A stretch of DNA of 64,000 bases from Roseivivax sp. GX 12232 (GTDB lineage Bacteria > Pseudomonadota > Alphaproteobacteria > Rhodobacterales > Rhodobacteraceae), in NCBI RefSeq assembly GCF_021272185.1, contig NZ_JAJSEC010000004.1, positions 310,001 through 374,000 on the forward strand, read 5' to 3'. Positions within the stretch are counted from its first letter, which is position 1, and each line of letters starts with the position of its first letter. A model generated the notes under the pieces. It did no database searches and was not told the DNA's origin. It was given only the letters and a program-made list of their open reading frames with translations. A program made the translations under genes and the position numbers. Shown here piece after piece: positions 10,737 through 21,070 of this stretch.

Positions 10737-11584
10737 TGCCGCGCGACGCCGAGACCGGAGGCGGGGCCGGGGCCGACGGCAAGACCGGCGCCGTGCATCG
10801 CATCACGCTGGGTGCACCGCGCGGGCAGGGCGCCCCGGCGCTGGCGCTGCATTGCGCGCTGGCCCATTCCGGCGCCTGGGGCGGGCTGGCCGAGCGGCTG
10901 GGCGACCGGCTTGCGATCACCGCGCCCGACATGCCCGGCCATGGCCGCAGCGCCCCTTGGACGGGCCCCGGCCCCGAGAGCTTCCACGACCAGGTGACCG
11001 CCATCGGCGCCGAGCACCTGGAGCCGGGCCTCACGCTTCTCGGCCATTCCTTCGGCGCCACCGTGGCGCTGCGCCTGGCCGAGGATCACCCCGACAAGAT
11101 CCGCCGCATGGTGCTGGTCGAGCCGGTGCTTTTCGCCGCCGCGCGGGCGCGGGCGCCGGAGCTCTTCGAGGCGCGCCGCGCCGCGGGCCGCCCGATGATC
11201 GAGGCGGTCGAGGCCGATGACCTCGACCGCGCGGGACGGGTCTTCACCGCGACCTGGGGCGCGGGCCGTCCCTGGGACGAGATGGGCCCCCGCGCCCGGG
11301 CGCAGATCGGCCGGCAGATGCGGATCGTGGGCGAGACCCAGGCGACGCTGAACGAGGATGCGGCGGGGCTCCTGGCGCCGGGACGGCTCGAGACCTGCGC
11401 CCTGCCGGTGCTTCTGGTGCGGGGGGAGACGACCGAGCCGATCCTCGCGGAGATCCATGCCGAGCTTCTCGCCCGGCTGCCCGAGGCGCGTGAGGTGGTG
11501 ATCCCCGGCGCGGGTCACATGGCGCCGATCACCCATCCCGAGGAGGTGGCCGCCGAGGTCCGGGCCTTCCTCGACGCGACCTGA
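10736..11584 (+). CDS. Alpha/beta hydrolase
   Basis: A 282-aa alpha/beta-hydrolase-fold enzyme of unknown substrate. ITAPDMPGHGRSAPW precedes the nucleophile elbow LLGHSFGATVALRLAE (Ser in GHSFG at about residue 105). The acid is likely in the VLLVRGE region, and the catalytic His is in PGAGHMAPITHPEEVA near the C-terminus. There is no signal peptide. It overlaps the isomerase gene by one base, so they form a two-gene operon. It ends convergent to plsY. Confidence 0.88.
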   Translation: MPRDAETGGGAGADGKTGAVHRITLGAPRGQGAPALALHCALAHSGAWGGLAERLGDRLAITAPDMPGHGRSAPWTGPGPESFHDQVTAIGAEHLEPGLTLLGHSFGATVALRLAEDHPDKIRRMVLVEPVLFAAARARAPELFEARRAAGRPMIEAVEADDLDRAGRVFTATWGAGRPWDEMGPRARAQIGRQMRIVGETQATLNEDAAGLLAPGRLETCALPVLLVRGETTEPILAEIHAELLARLPEAREVVIPGAGHMAPITHPEEVAAEVRAFLDAT

Positions 11585-11594
11585 AGAGTGCCTG

Positions 11595-11628
11595 CGGGCG
11601 TCCGCCCTGGCGGGAGGACGCTCCCGGC
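11595..11628. terminator. Possible hairpin terminator between convergent genes
   Basis: GCGTCC (11598-11603) can pair with GGACGC (11616-11621), and an alternative CCGCC/GGCGG hairpin lies inside it. There is no T-run, so a role in ending the hydrolase and plsY transcripts is only suggested by position. Confidence 0.35.
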
Positions 11629-11634
11629 AGCCGC

Positions 11635-12243
11635 CTAGCTCTTCTGCCCGATCTTCGGCTCGGTCCCGGCTTTCAGCCGCGCAATATTCGTCCGGTGCCG
11701 CCAGTAGATCAGCAGCGTCAGCACCGCGCCGAGGAACAGCGCCTCGGGCCGGGCCAGCAGCACCATCCAGATCGTGGCGCTGGCCGCCGCGACCAAGGCG
11801 CCGAGCGAGGAGATCCGCGTCAGCGCCACGCCCGCGATCCACATCGCGCAGGCCAGCCCGCCCACGACCCAGTCGAGCGCCAGCAGGATGCCGAGGAAGG
11901 TCGCCACCCCCTTGCCGCCGCGAAAGCCCAGCCAGACCGGGTAGCAATGCCCCAGGAAGGCCGCGAGCGCCGCGATCTGCGCCGCGTCCTCGCCCGCGAG
12001 CGCGCGCGCCAGCAGCACCGCGGCCGAGCCCTTGGCCCCGTCGAGCAGCAGCGTCGCCGCCCCCGCCGCCTTGGAGCCGGTGCGCAAGACGTTTGTCGCC
12101 CCGATGTTGCCCGAGCCGATGCCGCGCGGATCGGCAAGCCCCATGCCACGCGTGACGATCAGGCCGAAGGGGATCGAACCCAGGAGGTAGCCGATCACGG
12201 CCCAGATCAGAAGAAGGGTCGGCGCGGTGTCGAGAGGCGGCAT
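11635..12243 (-). CDS. plsY: Glycerol-3-phosphate acyltransferase PlsY
   Basis: An inner-membrane enzyme that moves the acyl group from acyl-phosphate to glycerol 3-phosphate, the first step of phospholipid synthesis. The 202-aa length is normal, with about five membrane segments. The three known motifs are visible: SGNIGATNVLR, the GxLKG-like AKGSAAVLL region, and GFRGGKGVATFLG. I chose the ATG at 12243. The frame stays open for another 4.5 kb upstream, antisense to the efflux genes, but that extension is not coding. Confidence 0.95.
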   Translation of the reverse strand: MPPLDTAPTLLLIWAVIGYLLGSIPFGLIVTRGMGLADPRGIGSGNIGATNVLRTGSKAAGAATLLLDGAKGSAAVLLARALAGEDAAQIAALAAFLGHCYPVWLGFRGGKGVATFLGILLALDWVVGGLACAMWIAGVALTRISSLGALVAAASATIWMVLLARPEALFLGAVLTLLIYWRHRTNIARLKAGTEPKIGQKS

Positions 12244-12277
12244 GGCGGCTCCGGGGTCGTGGGGGCAATTGCCGGCG

Positions 12278-12305
12278 ACATTACAGCCGGAGGGGGATTG
12301 GTCAA
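12278..12305 (-). promoter_or_regulatory. Likely promoter of plsY
   Basis: On the minus strand, TTGACC (complement of 12300-12305) is followed after 16 bases by TAATGT (complement of 12278-12283), about 35 bp before the plsY start codon. The match is good at -35 and moderate at -10. Confidence 0.5.
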
Positions 12306-12454
12306 TCGGCGGGGCTCCGGGGGAGGGGCGGTGTGGCCCGCGGGTTTGGGGGGGCTGGCTCGTTCCGCGCACCGACACCCAAAAAATTCCGCCGCCCCGC
12401 GACGGATCCCGGGCCCGCCCACGTAACACTCCGGTGAGAGCCGCCTGCGGCGCT

Positions 12455-12482
12455 TTGGAAATTTCTCCCATCCGGCTATCTC
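12455..12482 (+). promoter_or_regulatory. Possible promoter of the RND efflux operon
   Basis: TTGGAA (12455-12460) and TATCTC (12477-12482) are 16 bases apart and lie 55 bp before the adaptor start codon. TATGAT at 12487-12492 is another candidate -10. No operator-like palindrome is evident and no regulator gene is adjacent. Confidence 0.35.
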
Positions 12483-12537
12483 GCGCTATGATGGAAACAC
12501 TTGGCCGCGCCTCTGCGGCGCTGGCGAACGAGGTGGA

Positions 12538-14007
12538 ATGCGCTTTCTCCGACGCTCCCTGACGGGTCTCTTCCTCCTGGCGGCGACGCTGGGGCTCCTG
12601 GTCTATGCCGGCACGCTGATCCAGGGCGCCGTGGCGACCCGCATGGCCGACGAGCCGCGCATGCCCGAGGGCCGCGAGCGGGTCTTCGCGGTCAATGTCG
12701 TGACCGCCAACCCGGGCACCGAGGTGCCGGTCCTGACCGCCTATGGCGCGGTGGAAAGCCGCCGCACGCTGGAGATCCGCACCGAGGCAGCGGGGCGTAT
12801 CGTCGAGCTCTCCGAGGATTTCGACGCCGGCGGCGAGGTCACCGAGGGCCAGCTTCTCGCGCGCATCGACCCCGCCGATGCCGAGGCGGCGCTGGCGCGC
12901 GCCCGCTCGGCGCTGACCGACGCCCGGGCCGAGGCCCGCGACGCCCGCCGCGCGGTGGAACTGGCCGGGGCCAACCTCGAGGCCGCCGAGGAACAGGTGG
13001 CGCTTTATGAACGCGCCTTCGCCCGGCAGGAGGACCTGCGCGAGCGCGGCGTCGGCAGCGCCACGGCGGTGGAGACCGCCGAGCTGCAGGCCTCGGCGGC
13101 GCGCGCCACGGTGATCCAGCGCCGCCAGGCCCTGGCCGATGCCGAGGCCCGGGTGGCCCAGGCCGAGACCGTGATCGCCCGCAGCGAACTGGACGTGGCC
13201 GAGGCCGAGCGCCGCCTGTCCGAGACCGAGATCCGCGCGGGCTTCGCGGGCGTGCTGGCCGATGTGACGGTGGTCGAGGGGCGGCTCGTCTCGGCCAACG
13301 AACAGATCGCCACGCTGATCGACCCCGATGCGCTGGAGGTGGCCTTCCGGGTCTCGACCCAGGGCTTCGCGCGGCTCCTGAGCGATGACGGCCGGGTCCG
13401 GCGCGCCCCGGTCAGCGCGACGCTGGATGTCTTCGGCACCGACCTGGTGGCCGAGGGGGTGATCGACCGCGCCAGCCCGCAGGTCGCCGAGGGCGAGACC
13501 GGGCGGCTGATCTACGCGCGGCTGACCTCGGCGGCGGGCTTCCAGCCGGGTGACTTCGTGACCGTCCGGGTCGAGGAGCCGCCGCTCTCGCAGGTCGTGC
13601 GCCTGCCCGCCACCGCGCTCGGCAGCAACGGCCGGGTGCTGCTGGTCGGCGCCGAGGACCGGCTCGAAGAGGCGGATGTGACGCTCCTGCGGCGCCAGGG
13701 CGACGCGGTGCTGGTTGCGGGCGAGGCCCTCGCCGGGCGGCAGGTCGTGGCGCAGCGCACGCCGCTTCTCGGGCCGGGCATCAAGGTGCGGACCCGCGAC
13801 CTCGACGCCGGGGCGGCCGAGGAGGCGGCCCCCGCGGGCGATGAGTTGATGGAGCTCTCCGAGGCCCGCCGCGAGAAGCTGCGCGCCTTCGTCGAAGGCA
13901 ATGCCCGGATGCCCGAGGACGCCAAGGAGCGCATCCTCGCCCAGCTCAGCGAACCGCGCGTGCCCGCGGCCATGGTGGCCCGGCTCGAAGCGCGGATCGG
14001 GGGCTAG
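12538..14007 (+). CDS. RND efflux periplasmic adaptor subunit (membrane fusion protein)
   Basis: A 489-aa HlyD/AcrA-type adaptor that links an inner-membrane RND pump to an outer-membrane channel. Residues 5-28 form one N-terminal membrane anchor or uncleaved signal. The lipoyl half-motif (TLEIRTEAAGRIVELSEDFDAGG) is at about 79-101, and a long Ala/Glu/Arg coiled-coil hairpin spans about 115-225. The second lipoyl half, ETEIRAGFAGVLADVTVVEG, and beta-barrel domains follow. The last 50 residues are an unusual charged helical tail (LSEARREKLRAFVEG). A GAGGTGG ribosome site precedes the ATG. The pump gene starts 3 bp after the stop. Confidence 0.93.
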   Translation: MRFLRRSLTGLFLLAATLGLLVYAGTLIQGAVATRMADEPRMPEGRERVFAVNVVTANPGTEVPVLTAYGAVESRRTLEIRTEAAGRIVELSEDFDAGGEVTEGQLLARIDPADAEAALARARSALTDARAEARDARRAVELAGANLEAAEEQVALYERAFARQEDLRERGVGSATAVETAELQASAARATVIQRRQALADAEARVAQAETVIARSELDVAEAERRLSETEIRAGFAGVLADVTVVEGRLVSANEQIATLIDPDALEVAFRVSTQGFARLLSDDGRVRRAPVSATLDVFGTDLVAEGVIDRASPQVAEGETGRLIYARLTSAAGFQPGDFVTVRVEEPPLSQVVRLPATALGSNGRVLLVGAEDRLEEADVTLLRRQGDAVLVAGEALAGRQVVAQRTPLLGPGIKVRTRDLDAGAAEEAAPAGDELMELSEARREKLRAFVEGNARMPEDAKERILAQLSEPRVPAAMVARLEARIGG

Positions 14008-14010
14008 GGC

Positions 14011-17000
14011 ATGGGCGGTCGGACGAGCGCGCTTTTCGGACTGTTTTCCTATTTCACCCGGCACCGGACGCTGGCGAACCTGCTGTTCGTGGTGATGCTG
14101 GCCGCCGGGGCCTTCGCCGTGCCGAACATGCGCGCGCAGTTCTTCCCCGACGTGGTGATCGACGAGATCGACGTCACCGTCACCTGGGAGGGCGCGGGCG
14201 CCGAGGATGTCGACCAGGGCATCGTGCAGCTTCTCGAACCGGCGCTTCTCTCGGTCGACGGGGTCGAATCGAGCCGCGCCCGCTCGCGCGAGGGGGTGGC
14301 GGCGATCGAGCTGGAGTTCGAGCCCGGCTGGGACATGGGCCGCGCCACCAACGACGTGCGCCAGGCCGTCGACAGCGTGACCCAGCTGCCCGAGGACGCC
14401 GAGGAGCCCGAGATCGGCCGCTCGACCTGGTTCGACCGGGTGACCGACGTGGTGATCCAGGGGCCCATCGCGCCCGAGCAGCTGGCCAATTACGCCGATA
14501 TCTTCGTGAACCGGCTTTTCGCCGAAGGGGTGACCAACACCACGATCCGCGGCCTCTCGGCGCCCGAGACGGTGGTCGAGGTCTCCTCGACCAGCCTGAT
14601 CGCCCATGACGTGACCCTGCGCGAGATCGCCGCGGCGATCGGCGGCGAGGTCGACGCCGACCCGGCGGGCGAGGTCGAGGGCGCCAACGCCCGGGTCCGC
14701 ACCGGCACCGAGAAACGCGCCGCCGACGAGATCGAGACCATCGTTCTGCGCTCCAACCCCGACGGCACCAAGCTGACCGTCGGCGACGTCGCCAGCATCC
14801 GCGTCGAGGGCGTGACCCGCGAGCGCAGCTATTACGTCGGCGAGAACCCCGCCATCTCGATCCGGGTCGACCGCACCGCGCGGGGCGACGCCATCGCCAT
14901 CCAGCGCGAGGTCGAGGAGGTCGCCGCCGAGCTCGAGGCCGAGATGCCCGAGGGCGCCTCGATCGACCTGATCCGCAAGCGGGCCGACATGATCTCGGGG
15001 CGGCTCGACATCCTGGTCGACAACGGGCTGATGGGGCTCGGGCTGGTGGTCTGCCTGTTGTTTCTGTTCCTCAACGCCCGGATCGCCTTCTGGGTGGCCG
15101 CGGGCATCCCGACCGCCATGCTGGCGGCCATCGGGCTCATGTATCTGGCCGGGCTCACGATCAACATGATCTCGCTTTTCGCGCTGATCATCACGCTGGG
15201 GATCGTGGTCGACGACGCCATCGTCGTGGGTGAACATTCCGACCACCTCGCCCGGCGCGGGCTCGGGCCCGCCGCGGCGGCCGAGACCGCGGCGGCGCGC
15301 ATGGCGCTGCCGGTCTTCTGCGCCACGCTGACCACGGTGATCGCCTTCTTCGGGCTGGTGCTGATCGGCGGGCGCTTCGGCTCGCTGATCGCCGACATCC
15401 CCTTCACCGTGATCGCGGTGCTGATCGCGAGCCTCGTCGAGTGCTTCCTGATCCTGCCCAACCACATGCGGCACGCGCTCAGCCATGCCGACAAGCGGCA
15501 TTGGTACGACGCGCCCTCGCGTGTGGTGAACCGGGGCTTCCGCTGGGCCCGCGAGCGGCTCTTCCGCCCGCTCATGGGCTGGGTGATCGCGGGCCGCTAC
15601 GTGGTGCTGGCGGGCACGGTGGTGCTGCTGGCCGGGCAGACCGCGCTCTTGATCAAGGGTGATGTGCCCTGGCGCTTCTTCAACGCGCCGGAACAGGATT
15701 CGGTGACCGGCAATTTCGCCATGGCGCCGGGCGCCGACCGCGCCGACAGTTTCGAGCAGATGCGCGCCATGCAGCGCGCGGTCGAGGAGCTGGCCGCCGA
15801 ATACGAGGAGCGCCACGGCGCCAACCCGGTGGAATACGTCCTCTCCGAGATCGGCGGCAACACCGGGCGCGGGCTCTCGGGCACCGAGAACAAGGAGCCC
15901 GACCAGCTGGGCTCCATCGCGATCGAGCTGATCTCCGCCGACCTGCGGCCCTATTCCTCCTTCCAGTTCGTCGGCGAGCTGCAGGAGCGGGTCGAGCGGC
16001 ACCCGCTCTCCGAGACGGTGAGCTTCCGGGGCTGGCGCTCGGGGCCGGGGGGCGACGCGCTCGACGTGCAGTTCTTCGGCGCCGATGCGAGCACGCTGAA
16101 GGCCGCCGCCGAGGACCTGAAGACCGAGCTGTCGCAGTTCCCCGAGGTCTCGGCGCTGGAGGATGACCTCTCCTACGACAAGGAAGAGCTGATCCTCGAT
16201 CTGACCGCGCGCGGCCAGGCGCTGGGCTTCGACATCGACACGCTGGGCCAGACCCTGCGGGCGCGGCTCGGCGGCGTCGAGGCCGCGACCTACCCGGTGG
16301 GCCCGCGCTCGGCGGCGATCCGGGTGGAGCTGCCCGAGGGCGAGCAGACCGCCGATTTCCTCGAACGCATGCAGCTGCGCACCCCCGAGGGGGCTTACGT
16401 GGCGCTGGCCGACATCGTGCAGGTCGAGCGGCAGGCGGGCTTTTCCACGGTCCGCCGCGAGAACGGCGTGCGGCTGATCTCGGTGAACGGCGATCTTTCC
16501 GAGGACGACCCCGCCCGCGCCGCCGAGGTCATGCAGGCGCTCGAGGACGAGATCCTGCCCGGCATCGCCGCCGAGCGGCAGGTCGACTATCGGCTCTCGG
16601 GGCTCTCCGAACAGGAGGACGAGTTCATGGCCGACGCGCTGGCGGCGCTGGTCATGGTGCTCCTGGGGATCTTCCTGGTGCTCGCCTGGGTCTTCGAGAG
16701 CTGGTCGCGGCCCCTGGTGGTCATGGCGATCATCCCCTTCGGCCTGGTCGGCACGATCCTCGGGCATTGGCACTGGGACGTGCCGATGTCGATGTTCACG
16801 GTGGTGGGGCTCCTGGGCATGACCGGGATCATCATCAACGACAGCATCGTCCTGGTGACCACGATCGACGAATATGCCGCCGAGCGGGGCATCCTGCCGG
16901 CCATCGTTGACGGCGCCGCGGACCGGCTGCGGCCGGTGCTGCTGACCACGCTGACGACGGTGCTGGGGCTGGCGCCTTTGTTGTACGAGGGGTCCTCGCA

Positions 17001-17391
17001 GGCCGAGTTCCTGAAGCCCACGGTGATCACGCTGGTCTACGGGCTGGGCTTCGGGATGCTGCTGGTGCTGCTGGTGGTGCCCGCGCTGATCGCCATCGGA
17101 GAGGATTTCGCCCGGGCCAAGGCCAGCGTGCGGCGCGGGCTGCGCTTCCGCCGCCGCGGGGCGCGGCTGGGCTATCTCGCCGGGTTTTTTGCGGTGCTGG
17201 GCTGGCTGGCGCTGACCATGGGCTGGCAGATCGTCACCGGCGCGCTGGCGGGGGTCTTGGCTGGGGTGATGCCGGTGGAGGGCACCCTCGGCGCGCTCCT
17301 GCTGTTCCTGGTGGGCACCGCGCTGGCGCTGGTGCTGGCCTATGTGCTGCTGGCCGGCCGGATGGCGCTGGCTGGGCGGCGGCGGGTGTGA
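14011..17391 (+). CDS. RND family efflux pump, inner-membrane transporter
   Basis: A 1126-aa AcrB/HAE-type resistance-nodulation-division transporter, a proton-driven pump with 12 membrane helices and two large periplasmic loops. The first helix (LANLLFVVMLAAGAFAVPNM) is at about 19-38. The proton-relay helix 4 carries LGIVVDDAIVVGEH with the paired aspartates. The second half repeats this with GLLGMTGIIINDSIVLVTT. A C-terminal extension of about 90 residues (from about 1035) adds two or three extra hydrophobic segments beyond the normal 1030-1050 length. It forms an operon with the adaptor. No outer-membrane factor is nearby, so it presumably uses a TolC encoded elsewhere. The substrate cannot be read from the sequence. 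Confidence 0.94.
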   Translation: MGGRTSALFGLFSYFTRHRTLANLLFVVMLAAGAFAVPNMRAQFFPDVVIDEIDVTVTWEGAGAEDVDQGIVQLLEPALLSVDGVESSRARSREGVAAIELEFEPGWDMGRATNDVRQAVDSVTQLPEDAEEPEIGRSTWFDRVTDVVIQGPIAPEQLANYADIFVNRLFAEGVTNTTIRGLSAPETVVEVSSTSLIAHDVTLREIAAAIGGEVDADPAGEVEGANARVRTGTEKRAADEIETIVLRSNPDGTKLTVGDVASIRVEGVTRERSYYVGENPAISIRVDRTARGDAIAIQREVEEVAAELEAEMPEGASIDLIRKRADMISGRLDILVDNGLMGLGLVVCLLFLFLNARIAFWVAAGIPTAMLAAIGLMYLAGLTINMISLFALIITLGIVVDDAIVVGEHSDHLARRGLGPAAAAETAAARMALPVFCATLTTVIAFFGLVLIGGRFGSLIADIPFTVIAVLIASLVECFLILPNHMRHALSHADKRHWYDAPSRVVNRGFRWARERLFRPLMGWVIAGRYVVLAGTVVLLAGQTALLIKGDVPWRFFNAPEQDSVTGNFAMAPGADRADSFEQMRAMQRAVEELAAEYEERHGANPVEYVLSEIGGNTGRGLSGTENKEPDQLGSIAIELISADLRPYSSFQFVGELQERVERHPLSETVSFRGWRSGPGGDALDVQFFGADASTLKAAAEDLKTELSQFPEVSALEDDLSYDKEELILDLTARGQALGFDIDTLGQTLRARLGGVEAATYPVGPRSAAIRVELPEGEQTADFLERMQLRTPEGAYVALADIVQVERQAGFSTVRRENGVRLISVNGDLSEDDPARAAEVMQALEDEILPGIAAERQVDYRLSGLSEQEDEFMADALAALVMVLLGIFLVLAWVFESWSRPLVVMAIIPFGLVGTILGHWHWDVPMSMFTVVGLLGMTGIIINDSIVLVTTIDEYAAERGILPAIVDGAADRLRPVLLTTLTTVLGLAPLLYEGSSQAEFLKPTVITLVYGLGFGMLLVLLVVPALIAIGEDFARAKASVRRGLRFRRRGARLGYLAGFFAVLGWLALTMGWQIVTGALAGVLAGVMPVEGTLGALLLFLVGTALALVLAYVLLAGRMALAGRRRV

Positions 17392-17735
17392 GGTGGGTTT
17401 GGTGGTCGGGGCTGGGTGGTTCTGGCTTGAGGGTTAGGGGCCGAAGTGTCTCGCCCGCAGCGGACCGATTAACGGGCGCGCCGGCCGAGCGGTGAGGGTT
17501 CGCCCTGGCCGAGAGGGGGCGTGCTGGCCGAGAGGGCGCGCGCGCTGTCCGAGATGCGAGGGCGGACTCTGGCTGCGAGGTCAGGGATTGCGCAGGCCGA
17601 GACGTGAAGCTCACGCCGAACGACAGGCTTGGCGTGCCCCCCATAAACCAGCGTTCCCGACCCAAGGCGCTCCGACCAACTTGTCACCCCGGGCTTCCCT
17701 TCCACCCTCTCACCCCGCGCCTCCCCGAAAGGCAA

Positions 17736-17901
17736 AGGGCGCGCGCCGGACCGGGGGCCGGCGCTGCCACCCTCTGGGCTTTGCGCTTTATCCCCACAAG
17801 GTCAGGACTAGAGAAAAGCTAAGCACGCCACCCCAAGGAGCGCCGGCCCAAGGGGCCGGTCCGGCGCGCGCCCGGCGCCTGCGGCGCTGTTCGGGCGCAA
17901 G
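17736..17901 (+). repeat. Dispersed palindromic element, copy 3
   Basis: Third copy, in the same orientation as copy 2. It begins GGGCGCGCGCCGGACCGG and has TTTGCGCTTTAT and CAAGGTCAGGACTA in the centre. CCGGCCCAAGGGGCCGG forms a 7-bp stem in its right half, and GCGCCTGCGGCGC replaces the usual small hairpin. It ends TTCGGGCGCAAG. A fragment of the same end (GTGCTATTCGGGCGCAAG) recurs at about 17981-17998. The copy lies between the convergent ends of the RND pump and the 133-aa unknown gene. The other parts of this gap (17392-17735 and 17902-18069) show no gene. Confidence 0.88.
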
Positions 17902-18069
17902 ACGCGCGTGTTGCGAGCGTGGTTCTTGATGACAGACTGATTGGCTTGCATCAGAAGAAGGCCGGGCCCGGTGGCTGTGGTGCTATTCGGGCGCAAGGGT
18001 TCGCTAACGGTGGGCAGCGTGCCTAAGGGCCGAAAGCAGGCCCTCACCGGCCAGCCCAAACACCACCCC

Positions 18070-18471
18070 TCATCCCTTCGTCAGCCGGTCCGCCTTCTTT
18101 CGCACTAGCACCGTGCGCAGGTCGTGCATCGCCAAGAGCAGCGCGTCGGTCACCTCGTCGAGCTGCGCGTCGCTGGCGCGGCTCTGGGCCCATTGCGTCG
18201 TCAGGTTCATGTGGTCGATCGCCCGGTGGATGTCGTCGATGTCGCGCAGCGCCAGGAGCGCCTTGCGCTTGTCCATCCAGTCGCGGATCTCGGCCAGGTC
18301 CTCGTCCGACAAGACCCGGTCGCCCTGCGGCTTGATCTCGCCGTTGCGGATATTGGCCACCGCGATCGGGTCCATGTCGATCCGCCTCTGGCGGTTCTCG
18401 GTGTCGATCCGAAAGACCAGCGCGCCGTTCTCGCGGATGCGGAAGTAATACTCGGGAAGATCGCCCGCCAT
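18070..18471 (-). CDS. Conserved small protein of unknown function downstream of an aminotransferase
   Basis: A 133-aa soluble, highly charged protein that I do not recognise as a named family. The first 60 residues look beta-rich (EYYFRIRENGALVFRID), and the rest looks alpha-helical (DEDLAEIRDWMDKRKALLA and DAQLDEVTDALLLAMHDLRTVLVRKK). It starts 9 bp after the aminotransferase stop, so the two are probably co-transcribed. The start is supported by that tight spacing. There is no signal peptide, membrane segment or Cys cluster. Confidence 0.75.
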   Translation of the reverse strand: MAGDLPEYYFRIRENGALVFRIDTENRQRRIDMDPIAVANIRNGEIKPQGDRVLSDEDLAEIRDWMDKRKALLALRDIDDIHRAIDHMNLTTQWAQSRASDAQLDEVTDALLLAMHDLRTVLVRKKADRLTKG

Positions 18472-18480
18472 GGCTGGCCC

Positions 18481-19719
<1,239 letters not shown>

Positions 19720-19779
19720 TTACGGGGGCGGAGACCACGGCGCAAGGCGCGCCCTGCCACGGTGAGGAGAACAGGATTG

Positions 19780-20172
19780 ATGAGCGATTTCGATTGGTAC
19801 GGCCCCGATGCCGCGACCTTCGGAGACCGGATCGCCGGGGCCCGCGAGGCCGCCGGCATGACGCCTGAACAGCTGTCGCGGCGGCTGGGGGTGAAGCTGA
19901 AGACGCTGCAGAACTGGGAGAACGACCTCTCCGAGCCGCGCGCCAACAAGCTGTCGATGATCTCGGGGCTGCTAAACGTCTCGATCATCTGGCTTTTGAC
20001 CGGCGAGGGCGAGGGCGTCTCGCCGCCGGGCGAGGAGCCCGCCGGCAGCCAGGACCTGCGCGAGGCCATCGCCGAGCTGCGCGCGATCCGCGTCGAGATG
20101 CAGGCGCTGGCCGACCGCTCCGCGCGGCTCGAGAAGCGCCTGCGCGCCACCGGCCAGACGGAGCCCGCATGA
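19780..20172 (+). CDS. XRE-family transcriptional regulator
   Basis: A 130-aa protein with a helix-turn-helix of the Cro/XRE type at about residues 13-68 (GDRIAGAREAAGMTPEQLSRRLG, then KTLQNWENDLSEPRANKLSMISG). A C-terminal helix with heptad-like Leu/Met spacing (LREAIAELRAIRVEMQALADRSARLEKRL) probably makes it a dimer. The target is unknown. The ATG at 19780 was chosen because GGTGAGGAGA precedes it and the frame upstream overlaps the aminotransferase. The stop overlaps the sdhE start by 4 bp, so the two are co-translated. Confidence 0.88.
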   Translation: MSDFDWYGPDAATFGDRIAGAREAAGMTPEQLSRRLGVKLKTLQNWENDLSEPRANKLSMISGLLNVSIIWLLTGEGEGVSPPGEEPAGSQDLREAIAELRAIRVEMQALADRSARLEKRLRATGQTEPA

Positions 20173-20468
20173 TCAAGGAAACACCCCGCACCGGAGAGCC
20201 CCGCGCCGAGCGGATCAAGCGGCTGCGCATGCGCTCGATGCGGCGCGGCATCAAGGAGATGGACCTGATCCTCTCGCGCTTTGCCGAGAGCCGGCTGGCC
20301 GATCTCGACGCGGCCGGCCTCGCGGCCTATGACGCGCTGCTCTCCGAGAACGACCAGGACCTCTACCAGTGGGTGACCGGCCAGGTCGCGCCGCCCGAGG
20401 AGCACGCCCCGATCGTGGCCGAGATCTCGGGCGCCATCGCCGCCCATCCCTCGGGCGCCGGGGGCTGA
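20169..20468 (+). CDS. sdhE: Succinate dehydrogenase flavinylation factor SdhE
   Basis: A 99-aa SdhE (YgfY/DUF339, yeast Sdh5) protein, which promotes covalent FAD attachment to the succinate dehydrogenase flavoprotein subunit. The diagnostic RGIKEMD motif (RGxxEMD) is at about 27-33, followed by the conserved helix region LLSENDQDLYQWVTGQ at about 57-72. It overlaps the XRE regulator gene by ATGA. No sdh genes are nearby in the window. Confidence 0.92.
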   Translation: MIKETPRTGEPRAERIKRLRMRSMRRGIKEMDLILSRFAESRLADLDAAGLAAYDALLSENDQDLYQWVTGQVAPPEEHAPIVAEISGAIAAHPSGAGG

Positions 20469-20511
20469 GGCCGGGGTAGGGCCGGAGGAGGGCCGGGGGC
20501 TCGTCCGGCTT

Positions 20512-20540
20512 AACCCTTCCTTGGGGGTTTTGCGTTTTCC
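20512..20540 (+). terminator. Weak hairpin followed by T-runs after sdhE
   Basis: AACCC (20512-20516) can pair with GGGTT (20525-20529), followed by TTGCGTTTT. The stem is short, so this is a tentative terminator in the 104-bp gap before the MarR gene. Confidence 0.4.
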
Positions 20541-20572
20541 TGCCGCCAATCGCGCAATTGCGGAGGCGGCGG

Positions 20573-21070
20573 ATGAGCATCATTTCCAGTGTCGGGCGGG
20601 CCCAGGGTCCGGGTCAGATGACCTCCTATCTCGACACGCTCGCCATGGTCGAGCGGCTGCACCGGCTGCTTCTCGACGTGATCAAGGACGAGTTCGAACG
20701 CACCGGCCTGCTCGAGATCAACGCCGTGCAGGCGCTCCTGCTGTTCAACATCGGCGACAACGAGGTCACCGCCGGCGAGCTGAAATCGCGCGGCTACTAC
20801 CAGGGCAGCAACGTCAGCTACAATCTGAAGAAACTGGTGGAGGCAGGCTACATGCACCACCAGCGCTCCGAGGTGGACCGCCGCTCGGTCCGGGTGCGGC
20901 TGACCCGCAAGGGTCACGACGTGCGCCAGTTGATGGAAGCGCTCTTCGCCCGCCACGCCGAAGGCATGACCCGCACCGGCGTCGTCGGGCCCGAGGGTTT
21001 CTCCGACGTGCTGCACACCCTGCGCCGCGTGGAGCGGTATTGGACGGACCAGATCCGGTATATTTATTGA
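20573..21070 (+). CDS. MarR-family winged-helix regulator
   Basis: A 165-aa MarR-type regulator. A winged helix lies at about 45-110, with VTAGELKSRGYYQGSNVSYNLKKLVEAGYMHHQ as the recognition region and EVDRRSVRVRLTRKGHDV as the wing. Flanking helices (MVERLHRLLLDVIKDEFERTGL and VLHTLRRVERYWTDQI) would form the dimer interface. The look is close to the LdtR group of alphaproteobacteria, but I cannot prove that. GGAGG lies about 8 bp before the ATG at 20573; an in-frame TTG at 20558 is less likely. It is monocistronic. Confidence 0.88.
   Translation: MSIISSVGRAQGPGQMTSYLDTLAMVERLHRLLLDVIKDEFERTGLLEINAVQALLLFNIGDNEVTAGELKSRGYYQGSNVSYNLKKLVEAGYMHHQRSEVDRRSVRVRLTRKGHDVRQLMEALFARHAEGMTRTGVVGPEGFSDVLHTLRRVERYWTDQIRYIY

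Noticed and set aside
11635-16773. A 1712-codon open frame on the minus strand across plsY and antisense to both RND genes
   Set aside because: Only the last 202 codons (plsY) look like a protein. The rest is His/Gly/Arg/Asp-rich, mirrors the codon pattern of the sense genes and has no motif. Long antisense frames are common at this GC content.
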